From Bacteroidales bacterium (GTDB lineage: Bacteria; Bacteroidota; Bacteroidia; Bacteroidales; UBA10428), in contig JAFGOZ010000239.1 in NCBI GenBank assembly GCA_016926235.1, positions 16,279 to 80,278 of the forward strand: a stretch of 64,000 bases of DNA, in the 5' to 3' direction. The notes under the pieces were generated by a model. That model searched no databases, had not been told where the DNA came from, and saw only the letters and a program-made list of their open reading frames with translations. Every line of letters starts with the position of its first letter. The stretch's first letter is position 1. Shown piece by piece: positions 1-7,883 of this stretch. Made by a program: the position numbers and the translations under genes.

Positions 1-2
1 CC

Positions 3-941
3 CTGCCAGTAATTGACAGCAGCATAAGCATTCCGGTTTATATTAAAGTGAATTCAAATAGCGAATTGAGTTTAAAAATCAATTTACCCGGAGAATTAAC
101 TAAAAACAGGATAATAATACTGGAAGATAAAAAGAAAGGGACATTTATAAATATGATAGATCAGCAAGAATTTATTTTTACTGCAAATGTACTGGACGAT
201 ACAAACAGGTTTGTGCTTCATATTGCTTTTCCATTGGATGTACAGGTTAGTTCAAAGAATGTTACATGTAATGCATCGAATGATGGAATGATTGATTTAA
301 CTGTCAATGGAGGCATTGCACCCTATATTATAACATGGACAACAAATGACTCAGCACAAAGTCTGATTAATCTTGCGGCTGGAGACTATTCTGTAAAAAT
401 TACCGATCAAATTGGGAATGAGTTTTCAGAAATAATAAAGATTCTTGAACCGGAAAGGATACAAATTACTTCTTATGTTACAAATCCATCTTCTCCCGGC
501 ATAGCTGATGGTTTAATTGATAATGTAATAAAAGGAGGAATACTTCCATACACATATTTCTGGTCTGATAATTCTTCAGATGAAGACTTAACAGGTATAA
601 CAGCCGGAATGTATACAATAACCGTTATTGATAATAATGGATGTTTTGCTATAGATACCATTATTCTTTTAGATCCGGAGACCGGTACCAATCTGCTATC
701 TGAAAATAAATATATTGAACCTGTAATATACTCTAATGGTAGCCAGATATTCATTCAGTCAAATAACGAATTTCAGGATAATTGCATCTTTAAAGTGTTT
801 ACAATAGAAGGCAAATTAATTTTGAGTCAAAATATCGAAAGCAATTATAGTATTATTAATTTAAAAAATGAAGGTGTATTTTTAGTAAAACTTACTTCTG
901 ATGGTACTACCTATTCAAAGAAACTATATTTAAAACCCTAG
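3..941 (+). CDS. T9SS-sorted secreted protein with SprB-type repeats, 3' end only
   Basis: The frame is open to the left edge, so this is the C-terminal 312 residues of a longer protein; the GTG at 48 is not a credible start. Two repeats of about 70 residues (starting near VTCNASNDG and SSPGIADG, each with a GG-Y-W core and a G-Y-I/V-D/T-D pattern) look like SprB repeats. The last 75 residues resemble a type A T9SS sorting domain: a beta-rich stretch, a G-x-L-I-L core, a V-K-L segment and the ending SKKLYLKP. The likely fate is export by Sec, transfer across the outer membrane by T9SS and attachment or release. The T9SS core genes lie about 40 kb away in the same window. What the missing N-terminal part does cannot be seen. 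Confidence 0.8.
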   Translation: MPVIDSSISIPVYIKVNSNSELSLKINLPGELTKNRIIILEDKKKGTFINMIDQQEFIFTANVLDDTNRFVLHIAFPLDVQVSSKNVTCNASNDGMIDLTVNGGIAPYIITWTTNDSAQSLINLAAGDYSVKITDQIGNEFSEIIKILEPERIQITSYVTNPSSPGIADGLIDNVIKGGILPYTYFWSDNSSDEDLTGITAGMYTITVIDNNGCFAIDTIILLDPETGTNLLSENKYIEPVIYSNGSQIFIQSNNEFQDNCIFKVFTIEGKLILSQNIESNYSIINLKNEGVFLVKLTSDGTTYSKKLYLKP

Positions 942-981
942 AATTGAACATATCTAGTCATTTAATTGTTAATATTTATCA

Positions 982-1011
982 TTGGGGAATTCTGTTTTAT
1001 TAGTAAATTTG
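982..1011 (+). promoter_or_regulatory. Bacteroidota-type promoter for the PID-type small gene and exosortase
   Basis: TTG at 982-984 is followed after 19 bases by TAAATTTG at 1004-1011, which fits the TTTG / TAnnTTTG consensus of the primary sigma factor in Bacteroidota. The start codon of the small gene lies about 20 bases downstream. No other start is nearby, so the site probably drives the small gene and the exosortase together. Confidence 0.6.
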
Positions 1012-1030
1012 ATAAGAGAATTATAGAATT

Positions 1031-1198
1031 ATGAAACGTGTAGTTGGAACATTGACATTACTCTTCTTTTTTGTTTTGTATGTATTGGGGCAGCCGGGTC
1101 CTAACCCTGCACCTGTGGATGGGGGACTTGGTATTTTAATTGCAGCAGGTTTATTTTTTGGGGTGTCGCGTTTACGAAAGAAGAGGAATGAACTTTAA
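1031..1198 (+). CDS. 55-residue protein with PID-CTERM-like sorting tail
   Basis: The ATG at 1031 opens 55 codons ending in TAA. The protein has three parts: a signal peptide (MKR plus a hydrophobic core, likely cut near VLG/Q at residue 20), a linker of about 10 residues rich in Pro and Gly, and a tail PVDGGLG + hydrophobic helix + RLRKKR. A short motif, a transmembrane helix and a basic cluster are the tripartite form of exosortase sorting signals; the P-V/I-D-G-G motif matches what I recall as PID-CTERM in Bacteroidota. An exosortase gene follows after 54 bases. After both cleavages only about 10 residues would remain, so this is a minimal substrate, a pro-peptide or a regulator. The family name is from memory and the role is inferred. 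Confidence 0.75.
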   Translation: MKRVVGTLTLLFFFVLYVLGQPGPNPAPVDGGLGILIAAGLFFGVSRLRKKRNEL

Positions 1199-1252
1199 GC
1201 AGGAATACAATTTCCTGTTTATACGCCATGAGTAATTCAAATTGTCCTATTT

Positions 1253-1804
1253 ATGGTAAATAAAATCAGGAAGTTTTACGAGAAAAGGTCAGATTTAGAG
1301 CTATTTCTTCTTAAATCAGGAGTTTTATATATCCTCTGGTTAGTATTAAAGTTATTATTTAATAATATTCCGGTTTTAATTCCTGTAGCAGAGTCAGTTA
1401 GCAGGGTGTATACTCAGTTTATCCTGTTGTCAGGAGAATTGGTACTTCGCATATTTGGATATAATCCGATTTTGGATGGGAACCACTTGTTTATAGACGG
1501 TTCGCGAGGAGTTACCATTGTAAAAGGTTGTCAGGCATGGTTTTTAATGTCCGTTTATGCAGGCTTTATTATTGTTTATCCGGGAAACAGAAAATCAAAG
1601 TACTGGTTTATAATAATTGGGTTAATTATCCTGGTATTTCTTAATATTTTGCGCATATCCGGTATGGTATTGGTCTCGTATTATGCACAGGAAAAGATGC
1701 GGCTATATCACAAATATATATTTAAAACCATTTTACACCTGAGTGTCTTTATAATGTGGTTGTTATGGGTTTCAAAGCACGGCAAGAAATTGATAAAAAC
1801 ATGA
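1253..1804 (+). CDS. Exosortase/archaeosortase family transpeptidase-like membrane protein
   Basis: This 183-residue protein has about five hydrophobic segments. Candidate catalytic residues are in the usual order: Cys93 in VKGCQAW, Arg134 in NILRISG, and a His at 153 or 162 in the segment before the last helix. The family cleaves C-terminal sorting signals in the inner membrane and may transfer the product to a glycan or other carrier. It is short compared with fused EpsI-type exosortases, as in the stand-alone Bacteroidota forms. The preceding small gene ends in a matching sorting signal, so the two probably form one transcription unit from the promoter at 982-1011. GCQAW replaces the more usual GC-S/A-G, which makes the exact subfamily uncertain. 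Confidence 0.8.
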   Translation: MVNKIRKFYEKRSDLELFLLKSGVLYILWLVLKLLFNNIPVLIPVAESVSRVYTQFILLSGELVLRIFGYNPILDGNHLFIDGSRGVTIVKGCQAWFLMSVYAGFIIVYPGNRKSKYWFIIIGLIILVFLNILRISGMVLVSYYAQEKMRLYHKYIFKTILHLSVFIMWLLWVSKHGKKLIKT

Positions 1805-1849
1805 GTAAACCCGGAAAAAAATTTGGTCTTCCGACTCCGGACTTCTTTC

Positions 1850-2755
1850 TTAATGAATTATCTCACTCCTGATACTTCTAACAATCTCTTTAACTTCATC
1901 CAGTATTTCAGGAGTAATGCTTATGTTTATATTGTTTGCAGAAATAACTTTATTCACAGTATCAATATTTACTCCTTCCCCAAATTTTACATCAATTTTA
2001 TCAAAAGATTTTTTTAGCATTTTTAGCATAAGCAGATATTTGGCAACAGTAATATCGTCACGGTTATTACTCAATAATGCGATAAGAGAATTAAGTGAGT
2101 ATTTTTGAACAGCAATACGTTCTGCAATTTCAGTGTTATGTATATCCTGGCAGGCTATATTGGAAGCAATATATAAAGCTTCAATCCATCCTCCAAGCAT
2201 AATAAGGGCAGCAGCATTACCTTGTGAGTTGCTTTTTAAATACTCATCGGTAGAATAGTAAATTCTGCTTGCTATTTCATTTAAAGTATCTTTATTGTTA
2301 TTGCCCTCATCGATGTAGTCGGCAGCAGCGGTAAAATATTCTTCGGGGATACTAAGATCGGAAGATAGTTTGTGTATTACTGTTAAATATTCCAATGCTG
2401 CCTGAAATTCTTCAAAATTTCGGGCATAGCTAAGATCAACTCCATAAATCCCCAGGTTTAGGGCTTTTTCGGAACTTGATACATAACCATCAGCATTGGA
2501 GACAGGATTTAAAATGGAAGGATCATAAACAGCACCTACCTCTTCGAAGAGACGAGACATCTCTACAGGTGGATACATATTATAGAATATAGCCCTGGTT
2601 TCATTTTTTCTTTTTTGTTGTATTATCTGGAGATCTTCTGCTGTCATAGAAGATTGATCGTCCTGGGAAACATCTTTGTTAGAAGTTTTACAGCTGAGAG
2701 TAAAAATGAGCAGAAGAATAAATAATGACTGTGAAGTAAAATTCTTTTTCAACAT
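1850..2755 (-). CDS. Putative lipoprotein of unknown function
   Basis: The 301-residue product begins with a type II signal peptide: MLKKN, a hydrophobic stretch, then a lipobox-like TLSC with Cys22. The rest is soluble, mostly predicted helix, and rich in Asp, Glu and Asn, with no motif that I recognise. It faces the exosortase gene tail to tail with a 45-base gap. A TACGTTTG -7 element lies about 60 bases before the start codon. It is probably an outer-membrane lipoprotein exposed to the periplasm; no function can be assigned from the sequence. Confidence 0.7.
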   Translation of the reverse strand: MLKKNFTSQSLFILLLIFTLSCKTSNKDVSQDDQSSMTAEDLQIIQQKRKNETRAIFYNMYPPVEMSRLFEEVGAVYDPSILNPVSNADGYVSSSEKALNLGIYGVDLSYARNFEEFQAALEYLTVIHKLSSDLSIPEEYFTAAADYIDEGNNNKDTLNEIASRIYYSTDEYLKSNSQGNAAALIMLGGWIEALYIASNIACQDIHNTEIAERIAVQKYSLNSLIALLSNNRDDITVAKYLLMLKMLKKSFDKIDVKFGEGVNIDTVNKVISANNINISITPEILDEVKEIVRSIRSEIIH

Positions 2756-3222
2756 ATGGTTATGTTTTACTAAAATTTACGTACTAAAGATATAGAAATT
2801 ATAAGTAATCCACAAACGTAAACGGTGTATTATACTATCGTTTATTAATTGAATTGTTTAAACATATTGAGCTAAGTATATTAAAAAAGTTTTACCTGAG
2901 CAAGCAAGATAATGATTAATCTAATAATACGATCCTCTGTCTTATGGTAATTAGGGCATCTTACAACTGATTCGCTATGGCAGAAAGCTCGACTATGTCA
3001 ATCAATAAAAAAACAGTTGAAAAGTAGTAATTTAGTATTATAATTTTTTTTATACAAAATATTTTCTCAACTATAAAAAACCAAATACAATACATTTCGT
3101 AAACTAGTACATTTATTGTATATTTATACTATAAAGCAAATATGGGGAAGTAATAATTTTCCTCTGTCAGAAGAATAATAATATGAATTAATTGGGTTTA
3201 CCTTTTAATCAAATAATTAAAA
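2756..3222. other. Intergenic region between divergent genes
   Basis: These 467 bases are AT-rich and contain no credible ORF, tRNA or strong hairpin. A -7 promoter element for the leftward lipoprotein sits at 2813-2820. I could not find a full-consensus promoter for the rightward kinase. The segment 2930-3010 has higher GC than its surroundings, but I see no structure in it. Confidence 0.5.
2813..2820 (-). promoter_or_regulatory. Candidate -7 element of the lipoprotein gene
   Basis: CAAACGTA on the plus strand reads TACGTTTG on the minus strand, an exact TAnnTTTG. No TTG was found at the proper upstream distance, so this is half a promoter. Confidence 0.35.
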
Positions 3223-4719
3223 TTGGAAAGTAAAATAGCAGAATCGGTTAAAATTCAACAATATTTGCTTGAAAGCATTCCATATGTTGCATGGTATGTT
3301 GATATTGAAGGGATCTTTGTTTATGCAAATAGGCAATATTGTATGATGTATAATCTCAGTCCTGATGAAATCATTGGTAAAAATTACTATGACTTGTTTC
3401 CTGAGGATATTGCAGAAAAATACCGGGCAAATGATAAGAGGGTGATGAAGATGAAAAAACCAATTGCCTATGAACATATTACTGATGGCAAATGGTATTC
3501 TACTGTACTTTCACCGATTATCGACGAGAATAATATTGTAATAGGATTGACAGGTGTTCAAAGAGATATCAACTTTCAAAAACAGATAATGCATACGCTT
3601 AATATTGAGCGTGAATTTTTACAGGCATTGATGGATAATATTCCATTTACTATTTATTTTAAAAACCTCGAAGGAAAATATACTAAGATCAATAAAGCAT
3701 ATGCCACATTAATCGGGGTATCAGACCCTGATGATGCATTGAATAAGGATGAATTTGATTACTTTGATAAGGAATATGCTAATACAAACCATATTGAAGA
3801 TTTAACTGTTTTACGTACGGGTGAATCAATAAATGGGAAGGTAGAACTGGTGAAGAAACCAAAAGGGGAATATGCCTGGATGTATGCAACTAAAGTAGGC
3901 GTTATTGATGAAAATGATATTGTAACAGGAATGGTTTGTATTGCATATGATATTACAGAAAGAAAACTTAACGAACAGAAATTACTTGAAGCGAAAGAGA
4001 AAGCCGAAGAAAGCGACAGGTTAAAAACAGCATTTCTGGCTAATATGTCGCATGAAATCCGCACTCCTATGAATGGAATAATTGGCTTTTCAAATCTTCT
4101 TAAAAACCAGGATTTGCAGGATGGTGAAAAGACAGAATATATTGAACATATAAATACATGCGGTAATACACTGCTGAATTTGATTGATGATATAATTGAT
4201 ATTTCAAAAATTGAAGCAGGTGAATTAAAGGTAAAAATGGCACGTTGTCAGGTAAATGATGTGTTAACGGATTTGCAAAAGACATTTGAAAATTCGCAAA
4301 AAACCTACTATAGAAGAAATGTTGATCTTATTTTTAAGCCGGGTATAACGGAAAATGGTTTTTCTATTTTTACCGATCCATACCGTTTCAGACAAATTAT
4401 TTCAAACCTTATTGGCAATGCCATTAAATTTACTGAAGTAGGTAGCATAGAGTTTGGGTATTATCAGAAAGACCAAAATTATCTGGAGTTTTATGTAAAA
4501 GATACCGGAGTAGGAATCCCGGAAGATAAACTCGCTATTATCTTTGATCGTTTTCAACAGATTAATGAGCATAAACATTTAAATCAAAAGGGGACCGGAT
4601 TAGGTTTAGCGATTTCAATGCACCTTACACATCTGTTGGGTGGAGAAATGCGTGTTGAATCAAAGGTGGGTGCAGGATCAACTTTCTTTTTTACATTGCC
4701 TCATAATAACAAAGCCTGA
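3223..4719 (+). CDS. PAS-PAS sensor histidine kinase
   Basis: This 498-residue protein has no membrane segment. Two PAS domains (about residues 12-115 and 127-250) precede a HisKA domain with the phospho-acceptor His277 in FLANMSHEIRTPMNG. The HATPase domain is complete: N box near 386-403, G1 DTGVGIP at 427, F box at 441 and G2 GTGLGLAI at 457. There is no receiver domain and no adjacent response regulator, so it is an orphan cytosolic kinase whose partner lies elsewhere. The start is TTG at 3223: a stop lies three codons upstream and the first PAS domain begins within a dozen residues. The PAS ligand is unknown. Confidence 0.88.
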   Translation: MESKIAESVKIQQYLLESIPYVAWYVDIEGIFVYANRQYCMMYNLSPDEIIGKNYYDLFPEDIAEKYRANDKRVMKMKKPIAYEHITDGKWYSTVLSPIIDENNIVIGLTGVQRDINFQKQIMHTLNIEREFLQALMDNIPFTIYFKNLEGKYTKINKAYATLIGVSDPDDALNKDEFDYFDKEYANTNHIEDLTVLRTGESINGKVELVKKPKGEYAWMYATKVGVIDENDIVTGMVCIAYDITERKLNEQKLLEAKEKAEESDRLKTAFLANMSHEIRTPMNGIIGFSNLLKNQDLQDGEKTEYIEHINTCGNTLLNLIDDIIDISKIEAGELKVKMARCQVNDVLTDLQKTFENSQKTYYRRNVDLIFKPGITENGFSIFTDPYRFRQIISNLIGNAIKFTEVGSIEFGYYQKDQNYLEFYVKDTGVGIPEDKLAIIFDRFQQINEHKHLNQKGTGLGLAISMHLTHLLGGEMRVESKVGAGSTFFFTLPHNNKA

Positions 4720-4780
4720 ATATTTCCAAATATCAGGTTTCTTCAACTATTTTTATTATTCATGTAACATATATTATTGT

Positions 4781-4812
4781 TTTGGTTTTTTTAAAATACC
4801 TGAGTAACTTTG
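4781..4812 (+). promoter_or_regulatory. Consensus promoter of the acyl-CoA synthetase gene
   Basis: TTTG at 4781-4784, a spacer of 20 bases, and TAACTTTG at 4805-4812 match the Bacteroidota housekeeping promoter exactly. The in-frame TTG at 4810 lies inside the -7 element and therefore upstream of the mRNA start, so translation must begin at the ATG at 4840. Confidence 0.75.
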
Positions 4813-4839
4813 CTTTTACCAAACCACTTTTTATTAAAC

Positions 4840-6450
4840 ATGCTTACCCAGAATTTGGTAAAAACCATTGAGAAGGCTATTAATAACAACTGGCAATTAC
4901 CTTCCCTGACTAACTATAATGGAGTTTCATATTCCTATGGAGAGGTTGCTTTGCGGATAAAGCACCTTCAGAAGTTGTTTATACAGCACCAAATCAAACC
5001 TGGAGATAAGATCAGTTTAATAGGAAAGAATGCTGCTGAATGGGGAATAATTTATCTCGCAACAATAACCTTTGGAGCCGTAATTGTGCCACTTTTACCG
5101 GATTTTAAAAGGGAAGATGTTATCAATCTGATAAATCATTCCGATTCGTTATTGTTGTTTAGTGGAGCACAGTTAAAAGCCGAACTAGATATAAGTAAAA
5201 TGCCCAATATTAAAGCAATTTACAGCCTCGAAGATGTTGAAAAATTTGAGAAAGAAGTAAGGAGCAAAGAGACAAACGATGAAAATAAAATAAGTTTTAA
5301 AAACATTGAAAACTCTGAATTAGCTGTGATTAGTTATACCTCAGGTACTACTGGATTTTCAAAAGGAGTGATGTTAAACCATAATAGCCTTATGGCGAAT
5401 GTGCTGTTTGCACAAAACAATATGCCTCTTGAACCTGGAAACAGAATCCTCTCATTTCTCCCCATGGCGCATGCATATGGATGCATGTTTGAATTTTTAT
5501 TTCCTTTTACTTTGGGTTGTAATGTTGTTTTTCTTACAAAAATACCCTCCCCGCAAATTATTGTGCAAGCATTTAAAGAAGTTAAGCCCGAGCTGATATT
5601 ATCAGTACCCTTAATTATTGAAAAAATTTATAAGAAACAATTATCCCCGGTCCTTTCACAGAAAAAGATGAAGGTTCTGTTAAAAATACCGGGGCTTAAA
5701 AAAATTATTTTCAAGAAAATAAAGGGGAAATTATCAGAAGTATTTGGTAATAATTTTCGTGAACTGGTCATTGGTGGGGCTGCATTTAGTAAAGAAGCAG
5801 AGCACTTTTTGCGAAAAATCGGATTCCCTTTTACTATTGGTTATGGCATGACGGAATGTGGCCCATTAATCAGTTATGCCGCATGGGCAAAAGCAAAACT
5901 TGAATCATGTGGTAAACCTATTGATTATATAGAAGTGAAAATAGATTCGGATGATCCGGTTAATATACCTGGCGAAATACTAATAAAAGGTGAAAATGTG
6001 ATGCTTGGTTATTATAAGAATAAAGAGGCAACGGATGCATCAATTGATGTTGATGGCTGGCTTCATTCAGGTGATCTTGGGATTTTAGATAAAGATAATT
6101 ATATTTTTATTAAAGGGAGAAGTAAAAGCATGATACTTGGTCCTTCAGGACAGAATATTTATCCTGAAGAACTGGAGAATAAAATCGATAGCCAGGTGTT
6201 CGTATTGGAATCATTAGTTGTGGAACGTGATAGTAAACTTGTAGCGCTGGTATGCCCTGATCCGGATTATACTAAAAGGGAAAAATTGAATGATGAGTCT
6301 CTCTTGTCATTGTGCGAGGAGTATATAAAGACCTTAAATAAAGATATGCCTGCATATATGAATATTTCACGTGTTGAGTTACATCATGAGGAGTTTGAAA
6401 AAACACCGAAAAAGAGTATTAAGCGATTTTTATATACCGAAAATAAGTAG
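4840..6450 (+). CDS. Long-chain acyl-CoA synthetase (AMP-forming)
   Basis: This 536-residue ANL superfamily enzyme activates a fatty acid with ATP to the acyl-AMP and then forms the acyl-CoA. The P-loop-like motif ISYTSGTTGFSKGVML is intact near residue 170, YGMTECGP marks the A5 region, and GWLHSGDLG followed by KGRSK marks the hinge and C-terminal domain. I chose the ATG at 4840 over a TTG at 4810 because the latter sits within a consensus promoter. The protein is shorter than the 600-residue FadD15-type synthetases. It ends four bases before the convergent DUF2461 gene, with no terminator between them. The substrate chain length is not visible from the sequence. Confidence 0.88.
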   Translation: MLTQNLVKTIEKAINNNWQLPSLTNYNGVSYSYGEVALRIKHLQKLFIQHQIKPGDKISLIGKNAAEWGIIYLATITFGAVIVPLLPDFKREDVINLINHSDSLLLFSGAQLKAELDISKMPNIKAIYSLEDVEKFEKEVRSKETNDENKISFKNIENSELAVISYTSGTTGFSKGVMLNHNSLMANVLFAQNNMPLEPGNRILSFLPMAHAYGCMFEFLFPFTLGCNVVFLTKIPSPQIIVQAFKEVKPELILSVPLIIEKIYKKQLSPVLSQKKMKVLLKIPGLKKIIFKKIKGKLSEVFGNNFRELVIGGAAFSKEAEHFLRKIGFPFTIGYGMTECGPLISYAAWAKAKLESCGKPIDYIEVKIDSDDPVNIPGEILIKGENVMLGYYKNKEATDASIDVDGWLHSGDLGILDKDNYIFIKGRSKSMILGPSGQNIYPEELENKIDSQVFVLESLVVERDSKLVALVCPDPDYTKREKLNDESLLSLCEEYIKTLNKDMPAYMNISRVELHHEEFEKTPKKSIKRFLYTENK

Positions 6451-6454
6451 CCTT

Positions 6455-7123
6455 CTATTCGGATTCCAAAATAGCCCTGTTTATAAATTGATTAAAAGCA
6501 TACATTAAGTTAAATGCTTTTATAATCTCTGGGAAAAACGCCTTTTTAAGAATAGAGGCTTCATCATATTCTTTAAGCAAAGTATAGCTTTTAAATTTTA
6601 ATAGATCAACATCCTTAAAATCATTTGGAAAATCTTTAGGCGCTTTTTTTAATTTATCACCGTATATTTTTGGGAATAGCTTTTTAAAAGCAGAATTGTT
6701 AAGGATCTTTTTAAATTCTTCCGTATTACCATAAATTTCATTTCGAACAGCTTTTAGAACGGGTGCTTCAGGCATATATATTCCTCCTCCAATAAAACAT
6801 CCTCCCGGTTCAATATGGAGGTAATATCCGGCAAGTCCGCTTTTTCGACCGCTTTGTACAATATGTGCTCCAAAGTTGGTTTTGTAGGGAGTTTTGTCAT
6901 TTGAAAACCTTGTATCCCTATAAATTCGATAAATGCTTTCTTTTGCGCTGATTGTTTTTATTAGCGGGTCAAATTTACTGATCTCAGCAATCATCATATT
7001 TACAAATAATTCAAAATTTTCCCGGGCCTCATTGTACCATTTTTTGTTCTCCTGAAACCATTCCCTGTTATTATTATTAGAGAGGGTTTTTAAAAATTCA
7101 AGAATCGTTGTATTTAAAATCAT
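6455..7123 (-). CDS. DUF2461 / TIGR02453 family protein
   Basis: This 222-residue protein matches the DUF2461 family along its whole length. Visible marks are the N-terminal NNNREWFQENKKWY, the central YRDTRFSNDKTPYKTN and the glycine-rich GLAGYYLHIEPGGCF. The family is widespread and cytosolic; its biochemical role is not established to my knowledge. The gene is transcribed alone, towards the acyl-CoA synthetase and away from ispD. Confidence 0.85.
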   Translation of the reverse strand: MILNTTILEFLKTLSNNNNREWFQENKKWYNEARENFELFVNMMIAEISKFDPLIKTISAKESIYRIYRDTRFSNDKTPYKTNFGAHIVQSGRKSGLAGYYLHIEPGGCFIGGGIYMPEAPVLKAVRNEIYGNTEEFKKILNNSAFKKLFPKIYGDKLKKAPKDFPNDFKDVDLLKFKSYTLLKEYDEASILKKAFFPEIIKAFNLMYAFNQFINRAILESE

Positions 7124-7202
7124 TATTGTAGTAAATTAGATTTCTGAAAAAACAATATAATAAAGGTATTGTTTTAATTTGGTTTCAAACAATGATTTCT
7201 GG

Positions 7203-7883
7203 ATGAAAAAATATGTAATAATTGTTGGAGGTGGCAAGGGACAACGAATGCAATCGGAGGTTCCAAAGCAATTTTTGTTACTTGAAAATAAACCTGTAAT
7301 TGTTCATACTATTGAGGTTTTTCAAAAGTATGATCGGGATATATCGTTTATAATTGTTTTACCTTCTCAATATGTTGATCAATGGAATGATGAACTCGCA
7401 AAGTATCTAAATACAGATTTAGTGCAAATTACACAGGGAGGAACTGATCGTTTTTATTCGGTGAAGAATGGATTATCACTCATCCCGGAAGATGATGCAC
7501 TTGTAGCCATACATGATTCTGTAAGACCATTGGTTTCTTTGGCCACAATACAGCAATGCTTTAAAATTGCTGAAGAAAAGGGGAATGCAATACCTGTTAT
7601 AGAAGTTAGTGAATCTGTCAGAATTATAAATGAGGAGGGAAATAAGACCATTGACAGGTCTCGTTTACGATTGATACAAACACCACAGGTTTTTTATGCG
7701 GGTAAACTAAAGGATGCTTACAGACATGAGTTTTCGGCACAATTTACAGATGATGCCAGCGTTTTCGAAAAAGCTGGTAATACAATAAACCTGGTTGAGG
7801 GGAATAAGGAGAATATTAAAATTACCACCCCTGAAGATATGGAAGTGGCAACAGTATTTTTAAAAATGAGGTTTAATTGTTAA
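7203..7883 (+). CDS. ispD: 2-C-methyl-D-erythritol 4-phosphate cytidylyltransferase
   Basis: IspD transfers CMP from CTP to MEP in the non-mevalonate isoprenoid pathway. The nucleotide-binding N-terminus [17 protein letters not shown] is intact, as are HDSVRPLVS and the C-terminal DDASVFE and TTPEDM motifs. The length is 226 residues from the ATG at 7203, typical for the family. An in-frame TTG at 7179 overlaps a promoter-like TAATTTG and adds eight residues not expected in the family, so I prefer the ATG. Its stop codon shares bases with that of the convergent infB. Confidence 0.93.
   Translation: MKKYVIIVGGGKGQRMQSEVPKQFLLLENKPVIVHTIEVFQKYDRDISFIIVLPSQYVDQWNDELAKYLNTDLVQITQGGTDRFYSVKNGLSLIPEDDALVAIHDSVRPLVSLATIQQCFKIAEEKGNAIPVIEVSESVRIINEEGNKTIDRSRLRLIQTPQVFYAGKLKDAYRHEFSAQFTDDASVFEKAGNTINLVEGNKENIKITTPEDMEVATVFLKMRFNC

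Noticed and set aside
1228..1263. 11-codon ORF between the small PID-type gene and the exosortase
   Set aside because: Too short and in another frame; no feature supports translation beyond an ATG.
2930..3010. tRNA or structured RNA in the GC-richer part of the intergenic region
   Set aside because: No T-arm or anticodon-arm pattern and no stable stem could be found by eye.
4810..4839. TTG start for the acyl-CoA synthetase
   Set aside because: The codon lies inside a full-consensus -7 element, so it would not be in the mRNA.
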